This document shows, piece after piece, positions 45,153-55,700 of a stretch of DNA of 64,000 bases. Made by a program: the position numbers and the translations under genes. The notes under the pieces were generated by a model. The model searched no databases, had not been told where the DNA came from, and saw only the letters and a program-made list of their open reading frames with translations. The stretch is from Imperialibacter sp. EC-SDR9 (GTDB taxonomy: Bacteria > Bacteroidota > Bacteroidia > Cytophagales > Cyclobacteriaceae), in NCBI RefSeq assembly GCF_902498805.1, contig NZ_LR701595.1, positions 25,126 through 89,125 of the forward strand, in the 5' to 3' direction. Position 1 is the stretch's first letter, and each line of letters begins with the position of its first letter.

Positions 45153-47924
45153 ATGAAAAGAGGACTTTTCAGTTTTTTAATCTTTTTGACACTGCACGTT
45201 CCACTCGGTAGTTATGCGCAGGCAGTGAAGGGCGTCCTAACATATGCCGGAGAGGAAAGGTTGGCATTGGATGGTGAATGGGCCTTTTATTGGAAGCAGC
45301 TTCTGGAGTCCGGAGATGAGACATTTACCGCCAACCCACCTACGTACGTAAAACAAGTGTCCTATTGGAATACCCACCAAGAGCTAAAGGAGCAGCTACC
45401 AGCGTTTGGCTATGCTACCTACCGGCTGGTTGTTAAGTCGGCTCAGGACTACAGGGTCGCCATGGAAATACCCGGCTTCAATTTGTCGTATGCACTTTTT
45501 CTCAACGGCGAACTGATCAGCGGCGATGGCGTGGTGTCCGACTCTAAAGACACTTACGTTCCCAATTGGACAGTCAGCATGAAAACCGTGATGCTGCATG
45601 AGGGCGAAAATGAAATAGTGGTTCAGGTGGCCAATTTTGATCACTCCAATGGCGGCTTTTTTAAACCCATCATTATTGGCGACCCCGATATTCTTCCACA
45701 CGAAAGAGACCTCAACCTCATCATCGAAACGTTCAATATTGGCGGGGTGTTTCTTATCGGATGCTTTTTTGTCGGCTTGTTTTTCTATCTGGGCGAAGAC
45801 AAATCATTCCTTTTCTACGGTCTGTTTGTCATTATGTACGCCTTGTATATCAGCAACTATGGCCAGTATGTGTTTGGTACAGTTTTTCCCGCCGTTCCTG
45901 CCAGGATCAAGCTAAAAATCACCTACCTGACCATGTATCTGGCGTGGCTGTTCTACACGCTTTTTCTGTGCGAGCTGTTCAAGGAGGATTTTCATAAAAT
46001 TGTTTCAAGGATTGCTCTCATTATTGCCGTTCCCTTGTGCCTTTCCGCATTGGTATTACCCATGAGCATTTATACGCTAACCCTGGTTCCATTCAGTGTT
46101 GTTGCTCTGGTGTATATCATTTATGGGTTTTACATCACTTTGGTCGCACGAGTACGGAAAAGGGGAGGCTCCTTGTCTATATTTCTAGGCTTGGCTCTCT
46201 GCACGTTGGCGATCGTGATTCTGTCGGCTTATCATTATAACCTGATTCTTACCAGGCCCAACGCCATTAGTGTGCTGTTTACGGCCACTTTTTTTGTCAT
46301 GTCCTTTGCCTTTGCTGAGAAGATTGGCAAAGCCTTCAGTTCGGCCAGGGCGCTACAGCTTGAAACTGCTTCGCAAAAACGGGAGATTGAAATACAAGCC
46401 AAAGAATTGAAGCAACTGGATGAAGCCAAATCTCGGTTTTTCGCTAATATCTCTCATGAGTTCCGCACCCCGCTTACCATGATTTTTGGGCCTGTGCGGG
46501 AGCTCTTACTAGCTGTTCATGACAGCCGCCCCAGAAAGTATTTGCAAACTATCCAAAACAACGCCAGCCGTTTGTTAAAGCTGGTCAACCAAATTCTGGA
46601 GTTGGCAAAGCTTGATGCCGGGCACCAAATGCTGGTGAAGGAGTATGTTGACGTCAGCAAATTCATTATCGAAACGGTTAATAGCTTTCAACTGGAGGCG
46701 AAGTCAAACAGTATCAAGCTCTTGCTAAGGGCCAGCGATCAGATTTCGGGTTGGATTGATCCTGATGCGCTTGAAAAGATCGTATTGAACCTGTTGTCCA
46801 ACGCATTCAAGTTTACGCCAGGCGGAGGAACTATTACCCTGACGCTTTCTTTGGAAGGCACAAAAGCCAGGATCGATGTTGAAGACACTGGTATCGGCAT
46901 ACCACAAGATCAATTGCCTTTCATTTTCGACAGGTTCTACCATACAGAGAGTGACAAGCAGGCAAGCTCAGGTATAGGGCTTAGTTTGGTAAAGGCGCTG
47001 GTAGATCAGCTAAATGGTGAGATCACGGTAGAGAGTGAGCCGGGGGTTCGAACCTGCTTTAGGCTTCTCTTACCCCTGAAGAAAGACGAAACAGAGAGCA
47101 ACTCCACAATTGGCGGTGCTACTAGTGCTTCCGAAGAGGCGACAGGTGGAACCGAAAACGGGGAAACTGCCAGGATACTGGTGATAGAAGACAATGATGA
47201 GGTGCGCCAGCTTATTGCAGAAGTCTTAAGCCACGATTTTGAAGTGTTATCTGCCTCCAATGGAACCTCAGGTATTGCAACAGCCATTGAGCAAATGCCT
47301 GATGGGATCATTTGCGATTTGACGATGCCTGGTGTTGATGGGTTTGAGGTATGTGCGCAATTGAAACAAAACGAGAAAACCAGTCACATTCCCATTGTGA
47401 TGCTGACTGCCAAAGCCGACAAGGAAAGTAAAATAAAGGGGCTGGAGACGGCGGCCGACGACTACCTGACCAAGCCCTTTGATCAGAAAGAGCTCATTGT
47501 GAGGCTTAGGAACCTGCTGGAGAGCAGGCGGCAGCTCATGCATAAATACAGTCAGCAAACGATGCTGAAGCCCCAGGAGATTGCGGTCTCTTCCATCGAC
47601 AAGGTTTTCCTGGAAAAGGTGATTGCGGCGGTTAACACCCACCTGGCTGATGAAGGTTTTTCAGTAGAAGAACTCAGCAGGGAGGTGGGCATGAGCAAAA
47701 GCCAGCTCAACCGCAAGCTACAGGCTTTGATAGGCCAAACACCTAATAAGCTAATAAGAAGTTTCAGGTTACAGCAAGCCTATGAACTACTCGAAAAGAA
47801 CGCTGGCTCAATAGCCGAAATCGCCTATATGACCGGCTTTTCCAGTCCCAACTACTTCAATGCCGTGTTCAAAGATGAATTTGGTATAGTGCCGGGACAG
47901 GTTCAACGCAATAAGCCGGGTTAG
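45153..47924 (+). CDS. Hybrid one-protein two-component regulator (7TMR-DISM kinase, receiver, AraC output)
   Basis: A 923-residue sensor regulator. After a signal segment (MKRGLFSFLIFLTLHVPLGSYAQ) comes an external 7TMR-DISM extracellular domain, then seven hydrophobic helices (about 190-390), a coiled linker, and a histidine kinase with phospho-acceptor His435 in NISHEFRTP and ATP motifs NLLSNAFKF, DTGIGIP and SSGIGLSLV. A receiver domain follows with Asp722 (IICDLTMPG), Lys in YLTKPFD, then an AraC HTH domain near residues 815-920. One polypeptide thus covers sensing to DNA binding. ATG 45153 is preferred over TTG 45123. It lies just upstream of the T9SS surface protein and could control it. 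Confidence 0.92.
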   Translation: MKRGLFSFLIFLTLHVPLGSYAQAVKGVLTYAGEERLALDGEWAFYWKQLLESGDETFTANPPTYVKQVSYWNTHQELKEQLPAFGYATYRLVVKSAQDYRVAMEIPGFNLSYALFLNGELISGDGVVSDSKDTYVPNWTVSMKTVMLHEGENEIVVQVANFDHSNGGFFKPIIIGDPDILPHERDLNLIIETFNIGGVFLIGCFFVGLFFYLGEDKSFLFYGLFVIMYALYISNYGQYVFGTVFPAVPARIKLKITYLTMYLAWLFYTLFLCELFKEDFHKIVSRIALIIAVPLCLSALVLPMSIYTLTLVPFSVVALVYIIYGFYITLVARVRKRGGSLSIFLGLALCTLAIVILSAYHYNLILTRPNAISVLFTATFFVMSFAFAEKIGKAFSSARALQLETASQKREIEIQAKELKQLDEAKSRFFANISHEFRTPLTMIFGPVRELLLAVHDSRPRKYLQTIQNNASRLLKLVNQILELAKLDAGHQMLVKEYVDVSKFIIETVNSFQLEAKSNSIKLLLRASDQISGWIDPDALEKIVLNLLSNAFKFTPGGGTITLTLSLEGTKARIDVEDTGIGIPQDQLPFIFDRFYHTESDKQASSGIGLSLVKALVDQLNGEITVESEPGVRTCFRLLLPLKKDETESNSTIGGATSASEEATGGTENGETARILVIEDNDEVRQLIAEVLSHDFEVLSASNGTSGIATAIEQMPDGIICDLTMPGVDGFEVCAQLKQNEKTSHIPIVMLTAKADKESKIKGLETAADDYLTKPFDQKELIVRLRNLLESRRQLMHKYSQQTMLKPQEIAVSSIDKVFLEKVIAAVNTHLADEGFSVEELSREVGMSKSQLNRKLQALIGQTPNKLIRSFRLQQAYELLEKNAGSIAEIAYMTGFSSPNYFNAVFKDEFGIVPGQVQRNKPG

Positions 47925-48110
47925 AGAATCAACCCGACCACTTTCGACATGCTAGTCAGTAAGGCAATTTTGCTTCGAGAAAACCCTGCCTATTCTGGAA
48001 ATATCCTTCTTCGCTTCAAAACCTTAAGCATTTGCATCAAATCCTTAAGCTGAAGAAAATGCTAATACTGAGCTTTGAGACTGAATTAAAACGCATCCAA
48101 ATTCAGTTCT

Positions 48111-51100
48111 ATGAAAGTCAGAATGATCTTCGCCCTTTTGGTTCTCTCTGCTGTAAGGCCAACCTGGGCTCAGTTTAATGAAGACGCAGTCAATAGCATC
48201 GTCATCAACGAGACCTCAGCCGGCGGGGTGAGTGATTGGGGCGACTATGATAATGATGGCGATCTGGATTTGGTCATTGGTTCCTTTGGTTTTCTTTTCG
48301 TGGAGTTATATATCAATGAGGGCGGTGCTTTTACGCTCTCAAACCCTGGCATCTTTAGCACCAACGGTGGCAATATAAAATGGGGGGATTACGATGGAGA
48401 TGATGACCTCGACTTACTGGTTACTCGTTCCAGGTCATTTTCCGACGATTATTTATTGAAGCTGTATGAAAATGAGGAGGGCATTTTTACAGATGTAACT
48501 AATGAAGTGGGCTTACCGACTACGCTTTCACATTTTGGAAGTTGGGGCGATTTTGACGACGATGGTGACGTCGACCTGGCGGTGATCGCCACAAAAGACA
48601 GCAAAATCAAAGCCATTATTTACGAGAACAATGGTGGTGTTTTTACGGACATTGATGCTACACTGCCTGAAGCAGAAGAAGGGTCAGTAACCTGGGCGAA
48701 TTTTGATGAATCAGGAGACCTGGAGCTGTTGGTTACAGGTTTCAACCGAACGGCATTCAAAACGCAAAGTAGCATTTTCAAGAGAGTGGAGGGTGTGTTT
48801 GAAGACTCCGGCGCCGGGCTCTCCGGTGTTATGTACAGCTCAGCCAGTGCAGGCGATTTTGATGGAGACAACGACCTGGATATTATTCTGACAGGCTCCG
48901 CCAATAGTCTCGCCACCCACCCGGCAGGGGTGCCCAAATCTTTCATCTATCGGAGTGATGATGGCACCTTCACCGCCTTAAGCACCGGGATTAGCAACGT
49001 GATGTATGGATCCTCTGACTGGGGTGATTACGACGACGATGGTGATGACGACCTTATTGTGACAGGACTGACAAACTACCTGGAAGGGGAGGCCATCAGC
49101 AAAATATACCAAAGCAATGGTGACGGGACTTTTGCTGACGTGGAAGCGTTACTCCCGTCAGCCATTTTTGGAAATGCGCAATGGGGCGATTATGATGGTG
49201 ATACAGACCTTGATTTTGTTCTCATTGGTCAGCAATACATTCATAACGACCTGCCGGTCAGAAAGATTTATACTAACAAGCTATTGCCTGTAACTTCAAT
49301 CGACCTGGCCACAATCAATGAAAACATGCCGGTAGGCACCCTCATCGGTACGTTGTCTACCGTTCCGGCCGGTACCTATACCTATGGCTTAGCAGAGGGA
49401 ATAGAAGACAACGAGTCGTTCAGTATAAACGGAAATCAGCTCATATCCGACATTGTATTTGACTATGAGTCACAAAGTAGCTACTTAATAACGGTTGAGG
49501 CTTCTATTGATGGTGAAATCACGCACAGCCAATTGCTTGCCATAGAAATAAACGACCTGAACGAAGCGCCATCGTTCATCCAACTGGATAATCTTGCTGT
49601 CAACAGATCGGCTGGAAATGGAGGGCTCGTAGCGACGTTATCCGCCAACGACCCTGATGCCGATAATGAGCATGAATACTCTCTGGCTAGCGGCGAAGGT
49701 GACGATTTCAATAGCCAGTTCCATATTGAGGGCAATTTACTGACTATCAACAGTCCGGGAAGCCTTTCGGCGGGAGCCTACAGCATTCGCATTAAGGCTG
49801 TAGACCAGGATGAGGCCGCCGTTGAGCAAGCCCTGGTCATTGACGTAACTGATGACATTCCGTGGACATTCGTGCGCAATGACCTTGCCTCCGAAGTTCT
49901 CCAGGCGATGACTTTCACCGTCGCTGATTGGGCGGATTATGATGGCGATGGCGATCAGGACTTGCTCATCGTTGGAACAGGTGAATCCAGTCAGCCGGTG
50001 GTAAGAATCTACGAAAATGACCAGGGTACTTTTTTTGATACCGATGCCAGCTTGCCAACAGTGTTGGCCGGAGCTGCCAGGTGGGGCAAAAGAACATCTG
50101 ATGGATATGCTGACGTGCTGCTGACAGGCTCAGTCGACGGAGTTCCCCAAACAGAGGTTTATCATTACGAGAATGGAGGGTGGAATAAGACTGCCAACAA
50201 CTTTGTAGACGTTGGTGATCTTGGATCAAGTTATGCTGATTGGGCGGATTATGACCAGGATGGTGATCTGGATGTGGTGCTGACAGGGTCTACCGCCAAT
50301 AGTATAAAGTACTCAAAAATCTATCGAAACGATGACGGAACCTATGTCGACATTGAGGCTACACTGGCCGTGGTGTCGGATGGAGTTGTAAAGTGGGGCG
50401 ACTATGACGGTGATGGCGATCTGGATCTGGCTTTGGCTGGTGATGGCTGGTTTGAATTTGTTGGCAAGGTTTACAGAAATGATGGTGGACAATTCGTCGA
50501 CATTGAGGCTGGTATCACACCCGTAGGTGTTAGCTCCCTGCGGTGGGGTGATTATGACAATGATGGTGACTTAGACTTATTGCTTCACGGCATTGATACT
50601 GATTGGATCACCCATACCTACATCTACGAATATGACGGCAACAGCTTTGTAGAAACTGAGCTCTTTCTGGGTTTTGGAAGCAGTTATGTAGACTGGGCAG
50701 ACTACGATCATGATGGTGATTTCGACATCATTGCCACAGGCTCATTGGTGGAGTCGGAAAACATTACTACCCGTGTTTTTGAAAACAACGACAAGACTTT
50801 TTCCGACCTGTTAATGGATTTGCCCGGGGCAATCCTTGGCCAGGTGCAATGGATCAATATTGATAGCGACCTCGACCTGGACTATCTGATCACAGGGTTC
50901 AATGGGAGTAACGTCATTTCTGAATTATATCTCAACCAGCTTCTCTCCAATCAGGCGCCTGCCGACATACTGCTTGACAATGCTCATCTCAAACAATCTG
51001 CCGGTTCACAGGCCCTGGTTGGTAGTTTTTCTGCGATAGACCCCGACAATGTCGACACTCACACCTTTTCGCTGTCGAGTGGTGAGGGCGATGAACACAA

Positions 51101-52502
51101 CGAACTATTTGCTGTGGCTGACAATAACTTGCAGGTACTGGATGCCACTGCATTACCAGCGGATACCTATACCGTAAGCGTAATGGCCGACGATGGGCAC
51201 GGAGGGCAAATTAAAAAGGCATTTGAAATAACCGTGGAAGATGATCTGGCACCTATTGTTGTAGCCAAAGACATTGAGGTAGCCCTGGCAGAGGACGGCA
51301 CCACAACAATAGACCCTTCCATGGTTGACAATGGAAGCACTGACCCGGCAGGAGGGGAGGTTAGCTTTTCCTTAAGCCAAACAGCCTTTTCCTGTGACAA
51401 CATTGGACAAAACGTAATATCCTTTACAACAACAGATGGGGCTGGCAACAGTTCCTCGATAGACTTTACTGTCACCATTGTAGATGACACACCTCCCGTT
51501 TTGAAGGTACGGGAAGCTGTCATATACCTTGGGAATGAGGGAGCCGCCACCCTGTCTGTTGTTGATATTGACAATGGGAGCACTGACAATTGTGGCATTA
51601 CACTTAGTTTGAGCCAGACAACTTTCACATGTGAGGATCTTGGAGAAAAGGAAGTGACAGTGACGGGGAAAGACCCAGCTGACAATACAGTTACCTCTGC
51701 CGTGACGATTCAGGTACTGGACACCATCACACCAGTGGTCGCTGGACACGACATAACTGTATACCTCGATGGAGATGGGGTAGCAGCGGTGGCTGATATA
51801 GCTATCGACTTTGGGACGACTGACAACTGCGAGCTCGACGCTCTGTATTTGGACTGGCCTTCCGATTTCATTGATTGCGAACAAGTAGGTGACCATTTGG
51901 TAGGTTTAGTTGGCGTTGATAAAAGTGGTAACACCACCGTGAAAGAGATCACCATGACTGTAGCGGACAACCAGCCTCCAAACCTTTTTACCAGGTCTCT
52001 CACTGTTACATTGGACGAGATTGGGCAAGCCGAAATAACCGTCGATGAGGTAAATGACGGGAGTTATGACAACTGCTCAACGGCCGAATACACATTGAGC
52101 AGGACAGTTTTTACCTGTGAAGACCTTGGGACGAGTACAATAGAATTCACAGGTGTCGATGTTTATGGGAACACATCGTCGCAAACAGTAGAATTAACCG
52201 TAGAAGGCACCTGCAACGAAGTGCTTGGAGCTAAGGATGCGTTGACAGCAGATGTTGTCGTTTATCCAAACCCGGCTACAGATTTTATAATGATGAGGTC
52301 TGCCAAAGACACCAGCTTTGATAATGGAGAGGTGTACGTGTATGACCTTACCGGCATGCAAGTCGTCAAACAAACAGTGGGGGCAGGCGAAGTTGAGGTC
52401 AAACTGTCTGTCATGGGCTTACCAAGAGGTGTATACCACCTTATATTCAAGAAATACAACAGCAGCGATAGTTCACTGAGAACCTCATTTATCAAGCACT
52501 AG
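48111..52502 (+). CDS. Giant T9SS surface protein with two FG-GAP propellers
   Basis: A 1463-residue secreted protein. The signal (MKVRMIFALLVLSAVRPTWAQ) is followed by seven FG-GAP/VCBS calcium-binding repeats (for example WGDYDNDGDLDLVIG, about residues 41-365), two cadherin-like domains (about 396-580), seven more such repeats (about 605-920), one more cadherin-like domain (about 948-1045), four HYR-like beta domains (to about 1365), and a type A T9SS sorting domain (VVVYPNPATDF, LPRGVYHLIFKK). The two groups of seven fit two closed seven-bladed propellers. It should be an adhesin or carbohydrate-binding protein at the cell surface. It follows the hybrid regulator by 186 bases. Confidence 0.9.
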   Translation: MKVRMIFALLVLSAVRPTWAQFNEDAVNSIVINETSAGGVSDWGDYDNDGDLDLVIGSFGFLFVELYINEGGAFTLSNPGIFSTNGGNIKWGDYDGDDDLDLLVTRSRSFSDDYLLKLYENEEGIFTDVTNEVGLPTTLSHFGSWGDFDDDGDVDLAVIATKDSKIKAIIYENNGGVFTDIDATLPEAEEGSVTWANFDESGDLELLVTGFNRTAFKTQSSIFKRVEGVFEDSGAGLSGVMYSSASAGDFDGDNDLDIILTGSANSLATHPAGVPKSFIYRSDDGTFTALSTGISNVMYGSSDWGDYDDDGDDDLIVTGLTNYLEGEAISKIYQSNGDGTFADVEALLPSAIFGNAQWGDYDGDTDLDFVLIGQQYIHNDLPVRKIYTNKLLPVTSIDLATINENMPVGTLIGTLSTVPAGTYTYGLAEGIEDNESFSINGNQLISDIVFDYESQSSYLITVEASIDGEITHSQLLAIEINDLNEAPSFIQLDNLAVNRSAGNGGLVATLSANDPDADNEHEYSLASGEGDDFNSQFHIEGNLLTINSPGSLSAGAYSIRIKAVDQDEAAVEQALVIDVTDDIPWTFVRNDLASEVLQAMTFTVADWADYDGDGDQDLLIVGTGESSQPVVRIYENDQGTFFDTDASLPTVLAGAARWGKRTSDGYADVLLTGSVDGVPQTEVYHYENGGWNKTANNFVDVGDLGSSYADWADYDQDGDLDVVLTGSTANSIKYSKIYRNDDGTYVDIEATLAVVSDGVVKWGDYDGDGDLDLALAGDGWFEFVGKVYRNDGGQFVDIEAGITPVGVSSLRWGDYDNDGDLDLLLHGIDTDWITHTYIYEYDGNSFVETELFLGFGSSYVDWADYDHDGDFDIIATGSLVESENITTRVFENNDKTFSDLLMDLPGAILGQVQWINIDSDLDLDYLITGFNGSNVISELYLNQLLSNQAPADILLDNAHLKQSAGSQALVGSFSAIDPDNVDTHTFSLSSGEGDEHNELFAVADNNLQVLDATALPADTYTVSVMADDGHGGQIKKAFEITVEDDLAPIVVAKDIEVALAEDGTTTIDPSMVDNGSTDPAGGEVSFSLSQTAFSCDNIGQNVISFTTTDGAGNSSSIDFTVTIVDDTPPVLKVREAVIYLGNEGAATLSVVDIDNGSTDNCGITLSLSQTTFTCEDLGEKEVTVTGKDPADNTVTSAVTIQVLDTITPVVAGHDITVYLDGDGVAAVADIAIDFGTTDNCELDALYLDWPSDFIDCEQVGDHLVGLVGVDKSGNTTVKEITMTVADNQPPNLFTRSLTVTLDEIGQAEITVDEVNDGSYDNCSTAEYTLSRTVFTCEDLGTSTIEFTGVDVYGNTSSQTVELTVEGTCNEVLGAKDALTADVVVYPNPATDFIMMRSAKDTSFDNGEVYVYDLTGMQVVKQTVGAGEVEVKLSVMGLPRGVYHLIFKKYNSSDSSLRTSFIKH
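48230..50920 (+). repeat. Fourteen FG-GAP repeats in two groups of seven
   Basis: Each repeat contains a DxDxDG-like calcium loop with a preceding Trp or Gly (WGDYDGDGDLDL). Blades 4, 9 and 14 have degenerate loops (NFDESGDLEL, GKRTSDGYADV, NIDSDLDLDY). Confidence 0.75.
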
Positions 52503-52728
52503 GTGTGAAACACTTCTTTGGTTAAGAATGGGGTAATTCAAAGAATAAATAACACTTCTGGTCGGGAGAAAATGAGGTCTCTCTTTCATCTAAAGCTATA
52601 CATTGCGATTATTTAGTACATTCTTGTTTGCTAAAACGTGCCATCTGCCATACTTTTGACTACCAGCCTTTGTAAGTAAGGTTATTTTTTTGGCTTCAAT
52701 CAGTTGTGTATTTTTCCTATATATTTGA

Positions 52729-55700
52729 ATGAGTCGATCATTCATGAAGTATCTGCTGTTTTTCCTCTTTTTGGCTCCTTTGTCCTGCCTAGCGCAAAGC
52801 GTCGATTTTTCAGTCGATTTTTCGGAAGGTTGTGCCCCGTTGACAGTCAAATTTACCGACAAGTCCACTGCGAGCCCGATCACTGACTATCAATGGACTT
52901 TCGGTAATGGAAATAGCTCCGTACTTCAAAACCCTGGCGCAGTGTATACCGGTTCTGGTACATTTCAAGTGACATTGGTGGTTAAATCAGGAGCCACCAC
53001 GTTGGGCACCAAAACGATGGACATTGTTGTACATGACAAACCTTCCATTGACTTTTCGTTTTCTCCTGCCGAGGGATGCAGCCCGTTGCCAGTGTCTTTT
53101 GTTGCTGAGAGCCTGACAGCAGGAAAGACCCTGCAGTCTTTCGAGTGGGTTTTTGGAGATGGTAGCTCAAGCAACGAGGAAGCACCTACGAACACTTACA
53201 AAAGCCAGGGCGACTACTCTGTTACACTCGTGGCAAAAGACCAGTTTGGCTGCGAAAGCACTGTTTCAAAAAGTGCTATCATCAAGGCCTACGGTATCAA
53301 AGCAACTATCGGGGCTGATAAGACCGTTTTGTGCGAAACGCCAGCACAAGTGAACTTTAATGCTACTGCAACCGGCTCAGGTGTGACTGGTACTGGTCAG
53401 AACATCAGTTACAAATGGGACTTTGGCGATGGTACCAGTAGCACCGCCCAAAACCCACCCCATACCTACTCAACTGTAGGCGATTATAAAGTAACAATGA
53501 CAGCAACTGATGAAAAAGGCTGCCAGGATAGTCAGCAGCTTTCAGTTGTAATAGGCAGTGGTACTGGTATCTCATTCACAGCGTCTGCTTCACAGGCTTG
53601 TGTTGACAATCAGGTTTATTTTATAGAAGCATCTGACAAGACGATACTCTCCAGACACTGGGATTTTGGAAACGGGAAAACTTCAGAGGAAGCTTCTCCG
53701 GTCACCACCTTCAGCCAGCCGGGCAAATATCAGGTAGTGCTCACGGCCCAGCTACAGGGGCAGGCTTGTGAAGCAAAAACAGTAAAAGAGATTATAGTAG
53801 GCGCAGATGCAGCACCGTCGTTTACCGCCCAGCAAAAGTGCTCACTTCAAATCCAGTTTTCGAACAGCTCGACCAACAGCAACCGATGGAGTTGGAACTT
53901 TGGTGATGGAATGACCTCGGAAGACGAATCACCCATTCATGCTTATGCCGCTCCGGGGTTGTATCAGGTAACTTTGACCAGCTATAGCATTATGGACTGT
54001 GAGGCACTTTACACCCAGGAGGTTGAGGTGGTTCATATTGTCGATACAAAGATTCTTCCCGAAGACCAGCAAAGCTGTAGCGAAATTTCGCTGTCGGGTT
54101 GCGCACCGTTCACACTTCCGTTTACTTCTGTAACAGAGGCAAGTGAAAGCTACTCCTTACTCTGGACCTTTGGCGACAATACGTCGACCACCGAAGCCAA
54201 TCCGATACATGTTTTCGCTCAGCCGGGTACCTATGAGGTTGTGCTATTGGCGACAAGCGCATCTGGTTGCACGAGCAGGAAAGAAGTGGACGTGGTGGTG
54301 TCGTCCACAGTGCCAACAGCGGCCTTCACTGTCAGCAAACAGGTTGTTTGCGCCTGGGAACCAATCAACTTCAGGAGCGAATCCCTGAATGCTACTTTTT
54401 ATTGCTGGGACTTTGGTGATAGTACAGGGACTATTGAAGAGAACCCGATACATAGCTATGAACGGCCGGGGTTGTACACGGTGAAGCTTAAAGCAAAAAA
54501 TGCCGGTTGTGAAGACGAGATTATTAAAACAGAACTAATAGAGGTATTGAACCCTTTTGTTGGTTTTGACTTTTCAAAAAGCTGCGACGATCCCAACACG
54601 ATTAATATCAGCAACTTTTCAAGCGACTATGATGGCATTACATGGGAGTTTGGAGACGGCACCAAGAGCAACGAAATAACCCCATCGCACACCTATCCCG
54701 GCCGGGGCACTTATACATTGAAAGCTACCGCATTCAACGATGAAACGTCTTGCGTGGTATCGGTAGAGCAGGGAGTAAGCATTTACAACGTTCGGGCCGA
54801 TTTTTCCACTGTCGACACCACCACATGTAAAGGTATTCCTGTTCAATTCAACGATGCATCAACCGATGCCGAACACTGGGCCTGGACGTTTCCTGATGGC
54901 AGCAAGTCGGATGTTACCAACCCGATGCAAATCTACTTTGATGCCGGGTACTTTGGAGCAGAGTTGACCGTTACTGACCCCGACGAGTGTACATCTACCA
55001 TAAAAAAAGAGGATGTCATCAGGGTATTGGACATCGATGGCGCATTCAGTTTTATTACAAATAATAAATGCGACTCCCTCGTGGTTAACTTCAAAGACTT
55101 TTCCAGAGGATCTCCGGGTATAGTCGCCTGGGAATGGGATTTTGGGGATGGCGGCTCGTCGACGTCGCAAAACCCTGTACATGCCTACTACGACGAGATG
55201 AACTATAATATCGGGCTGACGCTGACAAATACTGAAGGCACGTGCTCGATATTCAGAGAAAACGTTATTTCGTTTGTTAAGCCTGTTCCCAGGTTCATGA
55301 CGGAAGCCGATGCGTATTGTGTGAATGATACGTTGGTATTAGAAAACATATCGATGAACGCCGTCAGCTATAGCTGGGAACTCGGAGATGGCAGCACATC
55401 CACTGAGCTGGTGCCGGTTGTTTCTTACAACACACCGGGCAGTTACACCATCAAGCTTCTTGCGCAGGATGCTGATGGATGCCTGAGCAAAGAACCAGCG
55501 ATCAAAGAGGTCATTGTTGCGCAACCGCAGGCTAAGTTCGAGGCTGTCAATACTTTTACCGAATGCCCACCGCTGATTACCACCTTTCAGGATAAGTCGG
55601 GCGAGGGCATTGCCTCTTACCAGTGGGATTTCGGCGATGGGCAAACATCGGCACTGGCCCAGCCGGTGGTGACTTATCTCATTCCAGGCGACTACTCAGT

